Shown in pieces: positions 44,622-55,422 of a DNA stretch of 64,000 nucleotides; the first letter of the stretch is position 1, and each line of letters starts with the position of its first letter. A program made the position numbers and the translations under genes. Source of the DNA: Lentinula raphanica (taxonomy: Eukaryota; Basidiomycota; Agaricomycetes; Agaricales; Omphalotaceae). The stretch is from contig JANVFP010000027.1 in assembly GCA_027919835.1 (NCBI GenBank), positions 620,001-684,000 on the forward strand, given 5' to 3'. The notes below the pieces were generated by a model. That model made no database searches and was not told the origin of the DNA. It saw only the letters and a list, made by a program, of their open reading frames with translations.

Positions 44622-47600
44622 TTACCCCCTCTTCTGATTCGAGCTCCGTTGAGAATATGTCCAGTTCCACACTTTCAATTGAATGATCAATCTGTTTTTT
44701 ATATTCTCGAATTTTCTCTGGTGCATTTTTGAGATTTGCAGCAGGTTCCCAAGTATCATGATCTCGAGTAAAACCTTTCCATCTCACCAGATATTCCAAT
44801 CTCTTTCTCTGAACTCGGTGTTGTAAAATTTTCTCCACTACCCATTCTTCCTCTCCATCAACTATTATAGTTTCAGGAGTAGGAGCCTTTTGTCCTGGAA
44901 TGGTAGATTCTGTATAGGTGGCAAGCTTGCTAGCATGAAAAACAGGATGTATCCCACGGTATTTTGGAGGTAGTTTCAGTTCAAAGGTCACATCTGATAG
45001 TTTTCTGATGATTTTAAATGGACCTTCAAATCTTGGCTGGAGAGCTCGTTCTGTAGTTTGATAGTCTTTAAGATTCAATAGAACCTTGTCTCCAACTTCA
45101 AAAGGTATGTTTTGAACTCCTTTGTCATAATACCATTTCATTCTTTCAGCTGCAAGCTTTAGAGCTGCTTTTGCTTGCTCTTGAGCTTCAAGTCTTTGTT
45201 GCATTATGTCATTAAAATCAATGGATCCCTGATTTTTAATGAGCATAGGACCTGCACGAGGATGTCGACCATATTCCAGGAAGAAGGGACTCTCCTTGGT
45301 ACCTTCATGTGCTTGATTGCTGTATGCAAACTCTGCTGTGCTTAGAAGATCGGCCCAGTCATTGAGATTATAGTCAACATAGCACCGAAGGTATTGTTCC
45401 AAAATCTGGTTAACACGTTCTGTTTGTCCATCAGTTTGTGGATGATAGGCAGTTGACATAGTAGATTCAATTCCAAGTAGCCTGCACCATTCTTGAAAAA
45501 CTTCAGCAGCAAACTGTGTTCCTCTATCAGATATTATTTGCAATGGGAGTCCATGCAGTGGATATATCCTGTCATAGAGTAGCTTTGCTAAGTCTTTGGC
45601 TGTGAAATTATTTGTGATTGCAAAGAAGTGTGCACGCTTAGTCAAGCGATCTACCACAACACATATGGCATTGTGCTTTCCAGATGGTGGTAATTGAGTA
45701 ATAAGGTCTACGGAAATAATTTCCCAAGGTCCATTTGGTACTCGATTAGGTTGTAAGGGTCCAAAAGGCTGTTGTGAGCGATTTTTCATCCGCTGACAAG
45801 TATCACAGCCTGAGACATAATTTTTTACAAAGACTGACATCCCTGGCCACCAATAGTTTCGAGAAATGAGTTCATAGGTTTTCCATCTACCAGGATGTCC
45901 TGCTGATGGTAAATCATGATGCATTTGAACTATGCGTCTTCGTAGATGATCATCTGTGCTCTTTGGAATATATATTTTACCACGGTAAAGTAGTAGACCA
46001 TTTTCATAGTTCCACTCTTCTAGTGATTTCTTGAATTCACGTGGTCCTGATGACAGAAGTGATTTGTAATCCTTCGTAACTTCATCAGTTAGCAAGGCTT
46101 CTTTGACCTCCCTTAGGATTTGTTCATCATTGATAGGCGATTCATGAGCAGCCTCAATAGCCTGAATGGCAAAAAATTCAGGTTTGAGTAAAATTTGATC
46201 TCGATTGTCGAGGTTTACCCCCTCCTCATGATCTGGCCTCCTGGACAGAGGGTCTTCAGCCTGCATTGTTTTCCCTGGCTTATGCCGTAGAGAATAATCA
46301 AAGCGAGTAAGATACAGAGCCCATCTCGCTTGTCTTCGTGTTAGCTTCTGGGCAGACCGGAAATAAGTCAAATTCTGATGATCTGACCATATTTCAAATT
46401 TTTCTGGATGACCTTCCAAGTAATGTCGATATTCTTCCAATGCTCGTATAATTGCAAGCAATTCCTTGTCATATATCTCATAGTTACGTTCATGAACACT
46501 GAGTGACTTGGAATAGAAGGCAACTGGATGCCACAGATTGTCATCTGGGTCCAGTTGGTACAATACAGCTCCGACTGCAAAATCACTGGCATCTGTGCCT
46601 AGTCGGAAAGGATTAGTGTCATCTGGTATTCTTAAAATGGGAGCAGTTGTGAAAGCCTTTTTCAGCGCTTCAAATGCTTCCTGTGCTATGTCATCCCAGA
46701 GCCAAGGTTGATCCTTTTTAGTGAGATTGGTGAGTGGCCTTGCAATCTTGGCAAAATCTTTAATAAATCTTCTGTAGAAATTTGCAAAGCCTAAGAATGC
46801 TTGAACATGTTTTACTTTTGTTGGTACAGGCCACTCAAGAACTCCAGCAAGCTTCTTTGGATCCATCTTCACATAACCCTTAGAAATAATCATTCCAAGG
46901 TAGTCTATACTGTCCTGCTCAAAAAAGCATTTTTCAGCTTTTGCATAGAGATCATTGTCTCGAAGTCTTTGCAGCACTTCTCGAACAATCTCCCTGTGTT
47001 CTTCTTTGTCATTGCCAAATATAAGAATATCATCCAAGTACACCATTACTTTTCCTTTACGTATCAAGTCTCCGAGAATATCATTCATCATTGCCTGAAA
47101 GGTAGCTGGTGCATTGGAGAATCCAAAATACATGACTGTTGCCTCAAATAAACCCCGCTTTGTAATGAATGCTGTTTTCCATTCATCCCCTTCACGAATT
47201 CGAACATTGTTGTATCCCCAGCGTAAGTCAATCTTTGTAAAGATTGAAGCCTGGCTGAGAGAGTCTATTAAGTCTGATATTCGAGGGATTGGATAGCGAT
47301 TCTTAACAGTGATATCATTGAGAGCACGATAATCCATGACTGGCCGTAAGGAACCATCATGTTTCTTGACAAAGAAGAATGGAGCAGCAATAGGACTTTG
47401 AGATGGTCTAATATAGCCTTTCTTAAGTTCCTCATCAATCCATTCATCCAAAGAATTCCTTTCTTTTAAAGACAGTGGATAGATTTTTGATGGTTTGGGA
47501 AGAGTAGACCCTTCCTCAAAATCAATTGGATGGTCGTATGGTTTACGTTCTGGCATCCGCTCTGATCTTTTCTTTGAGAAGACGTCACCATAATCATATA

Positions 47601-48279
47601 ACCATGGTGGTATAAGAGATTTCCACTTAGTGGTATCCTCGTCTTCCTCAACAAATTCTTCTTCTAAATGTTTTTCATCAAACATAGCGGCAATAGTTGC
47701 TGCTTGTTTTTGCTCATCTGGATTGTGCATGTCAATCCAGTTAATGTAAGGATTATCCATGTCCTCTTCTCCTAAATTGTCCAGTGAAGATTCCCATGGT
47801 AAATCTGGTTTGAGGTGAAGCTCATCAGCTCCAGCTTCATCAACTCGTATTTTACGGGCTCTAGATGCACATGTCTCTGAACACCTGGTGAACGCCCATT
47901 CCCCTGAATGCCAATCTATTTCTGGATTGTGTTTGTAGAGATAAGAGTATCCAATCATCATGTCCTTGTCACCTAGCTGAGTGACATATAGATACTGTAT
48001 GGTTTTATGTGAACCAATTTGGACATATGCTCGAACATACTCTTTTATCTCTCCTGCAACATTTGGCGTTCCATCCGCATTCAAAACTTGATACGGTTGT
48101 GCTATCTTATTTGTTACCAGGTGGTTTCTTTCAACATATCTTTTGTCGATGAAATTTGTTGTTGCTCCAGAGTCAACAAGAGCCTCGGCCTGCACTTTAA
48201 AACCGTATACCCAAAGTGTTACTGAAAGTCTGAAAGATGATTTCTTGTTACGAGCAATATTATTTAAACAAGCTTCCAT
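44590..48279 (-). CDS. pol: Retrotransposon Pol polyprotein (PR-RT-RH-IN-chromodomain)
   Basis: 1,229 aa from the ATG at 48279. Aspartic protease DSGATTNFI (about residue 36). Reverse transcriptase with FFFVKKHDGSLRPVMDYR, FTKIDLRWGYNNVRI and YLDDILIFG. RNase H with LGTDASDFAVGAVL and YDKELLAII. Integrase with an HHCC zinc finger (HHDLPSAGHPG...CDTCQRMK) and core ISVDLITQLP, SDRGTQFAA, TAYHPQTDGQTERVN. A GPY-type module and a chromodomain (VVEKILQHR, YLVRWKGFTRDHDTWEP). No internal stop or frameshift. The reading frame is -1 relative to gag and is open from a TAG inside the end of gag, so Pol is probably made by frameshifting rather than from this ATG. Confidence 0.95.
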   Translation of the reverse strand: MEACLNNIARNKKSSFRLSVTLWVYGFKVQAEALVDSGATTNFIDKRYVERNHLVTNKIAQPYQVLNADGTPNVAGEIKEYVRAYVQIGSHKTIQYLYVTQLGDKDMMIGYSYLYKHNPEIDWHSGEWAFTRCSETCASRARKIRVDEAGADELHLKPDLPWESSLDNLGEEDMDNPYINWIDMHNPDEQKQAATIAAMFDEKHLEEEFVEEDEDTTKWKSLIPPWLYDYGDVFSKKRSERMPERKPYDHPIDFEEGSTLPKPSKIYPLSLKERNSLDEWIDEELKKGYIRPSQSPIAAPFFFVKKHDGSLRPVMDYRALNDITVKNRYPIPRISDLIDSLSQASIFTKIDLRWGYNNVRIREGDEWKTAFITKRGLFEATVMYFGFSNAPATFQAMMNDILGDLIRKGKVMVYLDDILIFGNDKEEHREIVREVLQRLRDNDLYAKAEKCFFEQDSIDYLGMIISKGYVKMDPKKLAGVLEWPVPTKVKHVQAFLGFANFYRRFIKDFAKIARPLTNLTKKDQPWLWDDIAQEAFEALKKAFTTAPILRIPDDTNPFRLGTDASDFAVGAVLYQLDPDDNLWHPVAFYSKSLSVHERNYEIYDKELLAIIRALEEYRHYLEGHPEKFEIWSDHQNLTYFRSAQKLTRRQARWALYLTRFDYSLRHKPGKTMQAEDPLSRRPDHEEGVNLDNRDQILLKPEFFAIQAIEAAHESPINDEQILREVKEALLTDEVTKDYKSLLSSGPREFKKSLEEWNYENGLLLYRGKIYIPKSTDDHLRRRIVQMHHDLPSAGHPGRWKTYELISRNYWWPGMSVFVKNYVSGCDTCQRMKNRSQQPFGPLQPNRVPNGPWEIISVDLITQLPPSGKHNAICVVVDRLTKRAHFFAITNNFTAKDLAKLLYDRIYPLHGLPLQIISDRGTQFAAEVFQEWCRLLGIESTMSTAYHPQTDGQTERVNQILEQYLRCYVDYNLNDWADLLSTAEFAYSNQAHEGTKESPFFLEYGRHPRAGPMLIKNQGSIDFNDIMQQRLEAQEQAKAALKLAAERMKWYYDKGVQNIPFEVGDKVLLNLKDYQTTERALQPRFEGPFKIIRKLSDVTFELKLPPKYRGIHPVFHASKLATYTESTIPGQKAPTPETIIVDGEEEWVVEKILQHRVQRKRLEYLVRWKGFTRDHDTWEPAANLKNAPEKIREYKKQIDHSIESVELDIFSTELESEEGVMSQISLYSLP
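44622..44635 (-). promoter_or_regulatory. Polypurine tract
   Basis: Minus strand AGAAGAGGGGGTAA directly next to the 3' LTR; the expected primer for plus-strand DNA synthesis. Confidence 0.8.
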
Positions 48280-48356
48280 AACTACTTTATCTGATTTTTT
48301 ATCAGTGCTGATATTGGGTACACTATTTCCTGACTGTAGATCGCAGACATTATCCT

Positions 48357-49823
48357 CTACAGTCCCTCTGGAAAATCCGCCTTGTATTGTTGACTTCTAG
48401 CCCATCGCGATGGCTTAGAAGGTCCTGCCTGCACTTCACCGACATGTGCAGTTGCTCCTTTTGCAGTGAGCTCAGGTAAACTAATATCAGGGGTGCTCGT
48501 GGAGTTGACATTGAGAGCATCAGCTGGGGGCGCTGGCTCTTGGTTGTCTATTTCATCAAATAATTCCATCAATCGCGCTTTGAATGATTTCTTATCACTC
48601 GGTGGTGGTTGTTTTCCTTTGTTTCCTTGACCAGATGCAGATGCAGATGATGAAGAGTTTTTATTGAAATTTGGCCTTTTGCCTTCATTTCCAGGCTTAT
48701 CCCAGCAATCCACTGTATTGTGAGTCTTTGATTTTGCCTTTAAGCCCTTTCCGGCACATATTTGGCAATATCGTTGTTTTTGCTCCTGAGAATTAACCTT
48801 TTCTGGGGTTTTGCCTTTACTCTTTTTTGCCGCATCTATCTCCATTGCATCTGGTTCATGACTGCCATTGCCTTTAGCATTATTGCCTGTGCCAAATATT
48901 ACACTTTTAGTCTTTTCTGGATGTAAGGCTTTATATGATAAAAGGAGAAGTTCCAGATAATCTTCCCATTTAGTAGGAGTCTTTCCGGAAATTTCCAACA
49001 CAACAAGTGCATTACGCAACTCTTGTGAAATAACATCACGAAGCTTGTCGATGTGAATACTATCTTGGTAGTCCACAATACGTGCAAGAGTGCGATATTG
49101 TTCAGCATATTTGATAAAGTCCTTACTAGCCAGTGACTTGTTTGTCCAAAGATGTGTGATTTCATTTTTAGCACCTTCTTTGTTATCACGGCGACCATAA
49201 ATGGCATTGAGCTCATTGGCAAAGTTGTCCCAAGATCCCAGATCGTTTCCCAAACGTGTGTCATCAAAGTACTTTCTCATATAGTTTGTGGCAGGAGAAC
49301 GCAACCTAGTAAGAGCAGTCACAATTCTTTGGTGATCTGTCACAATGCCTAAAGATGAGCAGTACAATGCAACTTGATTCATCCAATCTTCTAAGGTCAT
49401 CTTGTTGTCTGTTCCAGAGAAGGTTGGTGGGTCAGGTACTTTGGGACCTCTGAATGGGCCAGCTCCAGCATCAGCAGGAAGCTTATCAAGCTGTGCCTTA
49501 TAAGCTCGTAAAAGTTCTGCCTGAGTTTCGACAATCTGTCGAAGGCTACGAACTTCATTTGTTAAGTTCTCTTGATTGGTGAAGGCTGTAGTAAAAGCCT
49601 GATTCATCCAATCAGCAAGTCCATTGACATTTCTGTTGATATATCCAATGGAAATGTTGGTAGTAGCCTCGTGAGCATTGCGAAGGAGTCGTCCAATTTG
49701 ATTTTTCTGTTCATCAGTTTGAAATCCAATTGCTGCCATATCAATTCCTTGAGAGACAGCATCGGACCAAACTTGTCCATCATCGACTAATTCAACAACA
49801 GGGGTGAAAGGTGTGTAAGACAT
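48357..49823 (-). CDS. gag: Retrotransposon Gag
   Basis: 488 aa. The central part (SGTDNKMTLEDWMNQV, LGSWDNFANELNAIYG, KSLASKDFIKYAEQYRTLA) is a retrotransposon Gag capsid domain. A single zinc knuckle near residue 350 has a wide spacing, CQICAGKGLKAKSKTHNTVDC (CX2CX11HX4C), common in fungal Ty3/gypsy Gags. A basic Ser-rich tail follows. It assembles virus-like particles and packages the RNA. Confidence 0.92.
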   Translation of the reverse strand: MSYTPFTPVVELVDDGQVWSDAVSQGIDMAAIGFQTDEQKNQIGRLLRNAHEATTNISIGYINRNVNGLADWMNQAFTTAFTNQENLTNEVRSLRQIVETQAELLRAYKAQLDKLPADAGAGPFRGPKVPDPPTFSGTDNKMTLEDWMNQVALYCSSLGIVTDHQRIVTALTRLRSPATNYMRKYFDDTRLGNDLGSWDNFANELNAIYGRRDNKEGAKNEITHLWTNKSLASKDFIKYAEQYRTLARIVDYQDSIHIDKLRDVISQELRNALVVLEISGKTPTKWEDYLELLLLSYKALHPEKTKSVIFGTGNNAKGNGSHEPDAMEIDAAKKSKGKTPEKVNSQEQKQRYCQICAGKGLKAKSKTHNTVDCWDKPGNEGKRPNFNKNSSSSASASGQGNKGKQPPPSDKKSFKARLMELFDEIDNQEPAPPADALNVNSTSTPDISLPELTAKGATAHVGEVQAGPSKPSRWARSQQYKADFPEGL

Positions 49824-49936
49824 TTTTCTAGTTGTTTTGAAGTCAGATTATTTTTCAGACATAATATTAAAAAATGAATATATGAAAAAACACAAATGTT
49901 TGCCAGATTACATAAGACTATCATGCTTTGGCTGCA

Positions 49937-50794
49937 TCAGGAAGTACAATAGTCAAATACCTCCTTGCAAATTTCAGGAAGCCTAGTATACAGACTTTGA
50001 AAATTGACTTTCCCAATTTTGGTACATATCCCTTTTATCTCTCTCCAATTTTTGTTACTCAATTGGTGTCCCCTCTTATCTAGATCCTGATATAAATCCT
50101 CTAAATCATTATACCATCCCCAAAGAGAATTTCGATCCTGATTGGAAATTCTAAAAGCCTGTCCATTATATTCCTTGTACTCTTCCGAGTTTAACTCCCT
50201 GAAAACTGGCTCGAGACGAATTTTGGTAGCCTGCAGAACACCTTCAAACTCCTTGATACGCTTAAGGACAGCATCCTGTTTAGGATAAGTATCAAGAGGA
50301 GTGAGCTGAGAGGGTTCTTCAAGGCGCTGAGCAAGGGTCGGAATTCGTCGGAAGTGGAGACCAGAGGGAATAGGTGGAGGAGGAACATAGACAGGGTCAG
50401 GAAAGAATTTATGGGTTGGAGAGGTATCATAATCCTGAGAAGGCAGATCATGGAGCCTATTCATCAGGCGCTCTCGCTCGACGTATTTAAGATGACGTTT
50501 ACGGAGCTTAGCGAGGTATTTCTTGTGAGAGATTGAGATTTGGAGGCGTTGAAGGAGAGTGAGTTTATGAGTATGCACAGGTGCGTAGACAGGGATTTTG
50601 GTATAGCAAGGATGTCCAACATGATCATACTTCTTCCGTTTATCCTTGGGAATGGTGATTCGTTCCCAAAGACCTGTCGATTTATCCATGGCCATGACAG
50701 ACACATGGTTACGACGATTGGAAGGAGTATATTTCATGGGAAAAGTGGGAATAATTTTGCAAGGCATTGTCTGGCAGAAATGGCATAAGTACAT
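49937..50794 (-). CDS. Extra retrotransposon ORF upstream of gag (unknown)
   Basis: 285 aa, between the 5' LTR leader and gag, same strand. Basic N-terminal half (KDKRKKYDHVGHP, RLQISISHKKYLAKLRKR), Pro-rich centre (DPVYVPPPPIP), then a helical, acidic C-terminal half (FEGVLQATKIRLEPVFREL). It has no zinc knuckle, protease, envelope signal peptide or membrane segment. Standard Ty3/gypsy elements lack this ORF. It is fully open in a young element, so it may be a functional accessory or nucleic-acid-binding protein. Not recognised. Confidence 0.75.
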   Translation of the reverse strand: MYLCHFCQTMPCKIIPTFPMKYTPSNRRNHVSVMAMDKSTGLWERITIPKDKRKKYDHVGHPCYTKIPVYAPVHTHKLTLLQRLQISISHKKYLAKLRKRHLKYVERERLMNRLHDLPSQDYDTSPTHKFFPDPVYVPPPPIPSGLHFRRIPTLAQRLEEPSQLTPLDTYPKQDAVLKRIKEFEGVLQATKIRLEPVFRELNSEEYKEYNGQAFRISNQDRNSLWGWYNDLEDLYQDLDKRGHQLSNKNWREIKGICTKIGKVNFQSLYTRLPEICKEVFDYCTS

Positions 50795-51174
50795 TGTCCC
50801 TTTTCAGCAGACAAGTACAAAGAAACAAAGGGAACCAGATGCAGTGTGCAAGTCTTGATGATCTTGATGTCAAATGGATGGGGGGATCTCTACATGTCCT
50901 CATGTAGCAAATGAGAGTGTGTTACACACTCCCTGGTTCTTGCCCAAGAGCTGGCTTGCCGTCTACTCCAGTTCAAAAAGAACTAGATCATGGCCTACCC
51001 AAAGGTACCAGTCTTGTTGTAATGAAATACAGCAAGTCCCCTTACGCCTAGGGTCCGGCAAATCAAGAACAACTGTCCCTTTCAGCAACAGTGTTCAAAG
51101 TCCAGAAGGACCAAACAAGGTGGTGATGCCCCCACAGCCATGACAAGAAGTCAGACTGCACAACCTGCAAAAGG

Positions 51175-51257
51175 TCCCTGCCTGTTGCCCTTGACAGCAA
51201 CAACAGGCAAGAAAGAAAAAGAAGTGTCTGTTGTCCTTGACAGCAACAACAGACACA
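51175..51257 (-). other. Two tandem hairpins in the retrotransposon leader
   Basis: CCTGTTG...CAACAGG and GTCTGTTG...CAACAGAC enclose the same CCTTGACAG loop segment, close to the 5' LTR. Could serve RNA dimerisation or packaging. Confidence 0.6.
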
Positions 51258-51279
51258 CAAGAAGCAAGATTCAAGAAAC

Positions 51280-51813
51280 TATCACAACTTAGAACTCACC
51301 TAGTTGTAGTTGCAAAGGTTGGGGATAGTGACAGAGTATGAGCACAAGTTGATCACAAGAGGATAAAAGATGTTCTTGAATCTGGGGGATCCCAGAGATA
51401 CATGAGAGTATTTATACTACTCTAGAGTGGAGCTACTATCTAATGATATCATAGTCCATGTCATAGTTGGAGCTACATGAAGTCATTTATGAAGTTATTA
51501 TGATTCATGGTGAAGTCATGCATGAAGTCATCTATGAAGTCATCCTGTGGAGACTGTGGATGATTCATGGTGAAGTCATCTATGAAGTCATCTATGAAGT
51601 CATCCTGTGGATGCTTCACTTATTACATCATAAGACAACCTGTTGTAATGTAGATATGGTGCAGAGCAAGCATGTCCCATCACTGGTTGTACAAATGAAA
51701 ATATGTATGGCACAGAGATGATCAAATGATAAACTACTACTGATAATATGATAAGATAGAGATAGAAGATAAGATAAGTGATTAAGGTAGAGAATAGAGA
51801 GAAATCTGTGACA
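51280..51813 (-). repeat. 5' LTR
   Basis: 534 bp; see the element entry. The sequence just inside (minus strand GTTTCTTGAATC) occupies the primer-binding site position, but I could not match it to a tRNA. Confidence 0.95.
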
Positions 51814-54800
51814 GGAGTTCATGAACTAGGTCACATTCTGAGTAATAAGAACAACTTGACACTCACAAATATTTCTCCATAACGATATCTTCTGCAATCT
51901 GGGACTATGCATCTTCTGATCTTCCACCGGCTCCTCGAGTGCACGATATAGATGGTTGCCGTCATTTACATCCTCGTCGGCGTTTTGTGTATTCAAACAT
52001 CTTGTCTTCGTCACTCCACTACACTGTGCTTCGCTTTCAATGGGTCCTGATTTCGCCAATCTTCTGGTTGATCTAGGTAATGTGGATCTCAGGACATAAA
52101 CAGGTGCTAAGAGAGAGAGAGAGAGAGGTTGTATATGGCGAAAGGACGTGTGGTCTCCGTCTTTGTGGATCTACAAGTCCTGCTTCTAACCCATTGTTTG
52201 CTCTCTTCCTTGACTCGGTGTGCTCCACGAGCATTAACGATTTCCAGAAAGGTCTTGATCAATTCGTGAGGGGTACGAACTCGTGAGGTAGAAGTCAACC
52301 CGCTGGCACGACACAAGCACGATATCCTAGCTGCTTCTTGCACGACTATGGTCCACGATAGATCAGAAGATTCAAGCCGTGAACCTCTGGTCGTCAACGG
52401 TATGTTACAAGTCGCCATCTGCTGGTTGATCTGTCCCATGAAGCTATGATCTGTCCCATGAAGCAAACTCTCATTCGCTGTTCGTCGAGCAACTAACCCA
52501 TATCTACAGGTTGGTCGTCATCCAGATCAGCGACATTCGAATTTTCTAGAGCGGAAGGTGTTTTGGGTTCCATTAGAGTTCTGCGGTTTTGAACCACCGT
52601 ATAAAGGGATTAGGTTGAAGCGAAGGCACTAGGTTCAAAGATCAATACAGGTTGGACACAGGTGGATTGTGTATCACCTACACTTCATTCGGTGAAATAT
52701 CGGGCATCGATCTGTCATTATGTTGAGCACACAAAACACTGGAATCGGATCTGATTTTCGGCGTTCGTTTATCGGTTCTTCAGTCCGGTTAGATACTTGA
52801 GTGGTCCTGGATGGCGATGTCTCCTCCATCGTCAACGTCATCCTCTTCTTCATCTTCCTAACCACGTTCCTCGCTCTGTTCGTTCCCGTCGTCTACGTTG
52901 CCTCCATCGTCGTCAGGTTCGTCAAATTCCAAGTCCGAAGACGACGAGTCTTGGGATAGAGTTTTTCTTCAATCCAGATCCGGTACACTGTCGTAGCTCG
53001 ACCACTCCCGAGGTAAATTTGTCATAACTTACAAAGTGCAATAGCTTCGCCCCGATGCTGCTGAGAAGTTGCTCATGAACATGTCTCCCACGCAACCTAG
53101 CAGCTATCGCATTCGAATCACACATCTGCACTAGATCTCTGGTAGTGCGGGATCCGACGAAACTTGAACCTGCTAAGAATATGTAATCATCTACCACACT
53201 CTTATCTATCAAGCCAGCAAGTCGTAATGGCGATCAAGAAATTTACTCGCCGTTGTTCATCATCCGACCTCCATCGTCACCGTCTGCGTCGAGTTTCGAG
53301 ACACTCTGGAAGGAGCAAGACTATAGTCGACCGCGATGTCGATGATCAAGGGATGCGAATAAATTGATCATGCTTGGAGCTAGGAAACGTGCGAGGGGAA
53401 GCTTCATCTGTGTCACTTGAAGAACAGTAGGTATTTTCTTTACCGGCAGCTTTTGAGTGTCATGAACGGAGTGTCATGAACGGAGGGCGATTGTCGGAAA
53501 GCCTGGGTGAAGCTATCCACAACGGTGGACGGTGTCAGATACTAAGGCTTGGAATTGTGGGGAAGTTTCCTGGTCGTTGTACGTGGCTGACAATCGAGTG
53601 ATACAATATCGTGTACGATTTTCAGTAGTCGCGATCGAGATTTGAGATCGCGAGCAGGGAAATGGAAGTGCGAGATCAAAGGATTGGCAGCGTGGCGCTG
53701 TGAAGGATTCTGAGAACTGTTGCACAAGATCAGTCTGAGCTAGCACCACAAATGCAAAACATGAAGACGAACCATTGGGAAAGACAGTGGGCTCATGACC
53801 GGTCACACCACTGTCCGCAAGTTCTACGCCATTTGTATCGGACACCGACAACCTTGAACATCCAGATGCAGTTTCTGCCTTTCTTGTAAGATTGCAATCA
53901 TTCTTCACAGCCGTCCTAGCGATTGTCCATCGTAATCAGTGCAATCTAAGATCTAAGGACCCGCGCCCCTTTCAATCACCAAAACCTCCCAATTCCATGT
54001 CTTCAAAGAAGGATTTTCTGTCAGTAAGACTGTATGAGTTCGGTGGTTGATAGGTTGGCCCTAGGGGTGATCGCGAGGAAACGTGTGACATGGAGACCGA
54101 TAGAGTTCAGCATGAATTGCACTAGAGGCGCTCAAAGTTGAGCTGTCTATCATATCGGGCCCACGGAACTTGAAGACCAGACCAAAGGTATGATACTGCC
54201 TATTGTTACTGTCAGCGATAGGTCGGATTTCTGTGAACGAATTTTTGATTCTAGGAGAGAAAAGAGGTAAAAGATCGTGGCAGGAGACGAACAGCAGATC
54301 TACATACTCATCTTCAACGAAGGCGAGACAAGCTGATATCATCTCCAGGCCCGTTGTTCCTGCTTTCCGTGTCATCTGTACTAGGACTCCTCTGCTTGCC
54401 TACAGCCTCAGTGGACCTTCAATACGTCTTTGTCAACGTCAGGTTGAACCACTATTCGCGGCCAAAGTTGCTTTGCCCTCCGAAGAGTATTTGGAGGAGG
54501 GTTTGGCCTTATCAGACATGAAGATATCAGATATCTGAAAAGCAAGTTCGGTGTGTTTTGATCCGATGCTTCACAAAAGATGAACAGCTAAATCCATTCC
54601 GAAATAGTCTTAGAGACGATGGTGGCAGTAGAGAGATGAGCTGTTTCGGTATCAAAGGCTTTGTTCTTCGAGACAGAGGCGCCTCTGAGGGTGAAATCTC
54701 AGTATCCGTTGATGATGGAGACAGAGGTATGCAAGACCCTAGGAGGTCTTGAATGATGAGGACGAGGAGGAAATTCAGCATGATGAAAACGGGACACGAG

Positions 54801-55422
54801 GGAGGTCCAGGATGGTAAGCATAAGGTCGTGGACAATAACATCGAGAAGACCAGACCAATCATGTCGAAAATATCTACGACATGATGGTGAGGGAGGCCA
54901 GGGGAGGTCCTGGATGATGAGGACGAGGAGAAACTCCAGAATGATGAACGGGAGACCAATCATGTCGAAAACATCTACAACATCTACGGCCACTATAGTT
55001 TAAGGTCATTCCGGACCAGAAGGGCGATCAAAAGAGCCTTTCTGCAGGAAACGCGCAATGTATCACCGTAAAAACTATATGATTATCCATACTGTACCAT
55101 CTCAGAGGACTGGAGGAGTCCAATTATCGGAAAATGAAAGGAGATTGGGGAGTCTTGATCATGTGGTTCAAACATTGGAGAACTGATTATAGATCGAGCA
55201 GATTATAAACAAGGCCAGCTTTAGATTGCACGAAGAGACAAACTCAGTACAGTGTACTTGGATATACAAACAGGAAACTGATAAAAATGAGGCTATTGGA
55301 TATACAGATTGAGAGGGCCGGTGAAAGGAACGCGTGAATAACTTGGCCTTCAAACGGCGGAAGAAGGAGAATGCAAAATACTTGAGAGGCGCCAAACATT
55401 CACATTCCCCACCCTCGACGCA
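51814..55422. other. Gene-poor region with degenerate repeats
   Basis: Only unconvincing open frames (for example minus 52107-52466, 53513-53908 and 54061-54375). 54735-55000 holds two diverged copies of a unit with GATGATGAGGACGAGGAG and CCAATCATGTCGAAAA-ATCTAC. I see no supported gene; it may hold decayed genes. Confidence 0.5.
54995..55018 (+). repeat. 24-nt direct repeat flanking the WD40-like gene (left)
   Basis: ATAGTTTAAGGTCATTCCGG plus ACCA; it recurs with one mismatch at 57860-57883 in the same orientation. Confidence 0.7.

Larger units (their letters stand above)
44088..51813 (-). mobile_element. Complete Ty3/gypsy chromodomain LTR retrotransposon
   Basis: 7,726 bp, transcribed on the minus strand. 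Two 534-bp LTRs (51280..51813 is 5', 44088..44621 is 3') read as identical, start TGTCACA and end TGTGATA on the coding strand, and are flanked by a 5-bp target duplication GGAGT (44083-44087 and 51814-51818). Internal order on the minus strand: leader with hairpins, extra ORF, gag, pol, polypurine tract. gag and pol are open throughout. The C-terminal chromodomain places it among the chromoviruses (a retrotransposon clade). Inserted recently and possibly still active. Confidence 0.96.
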
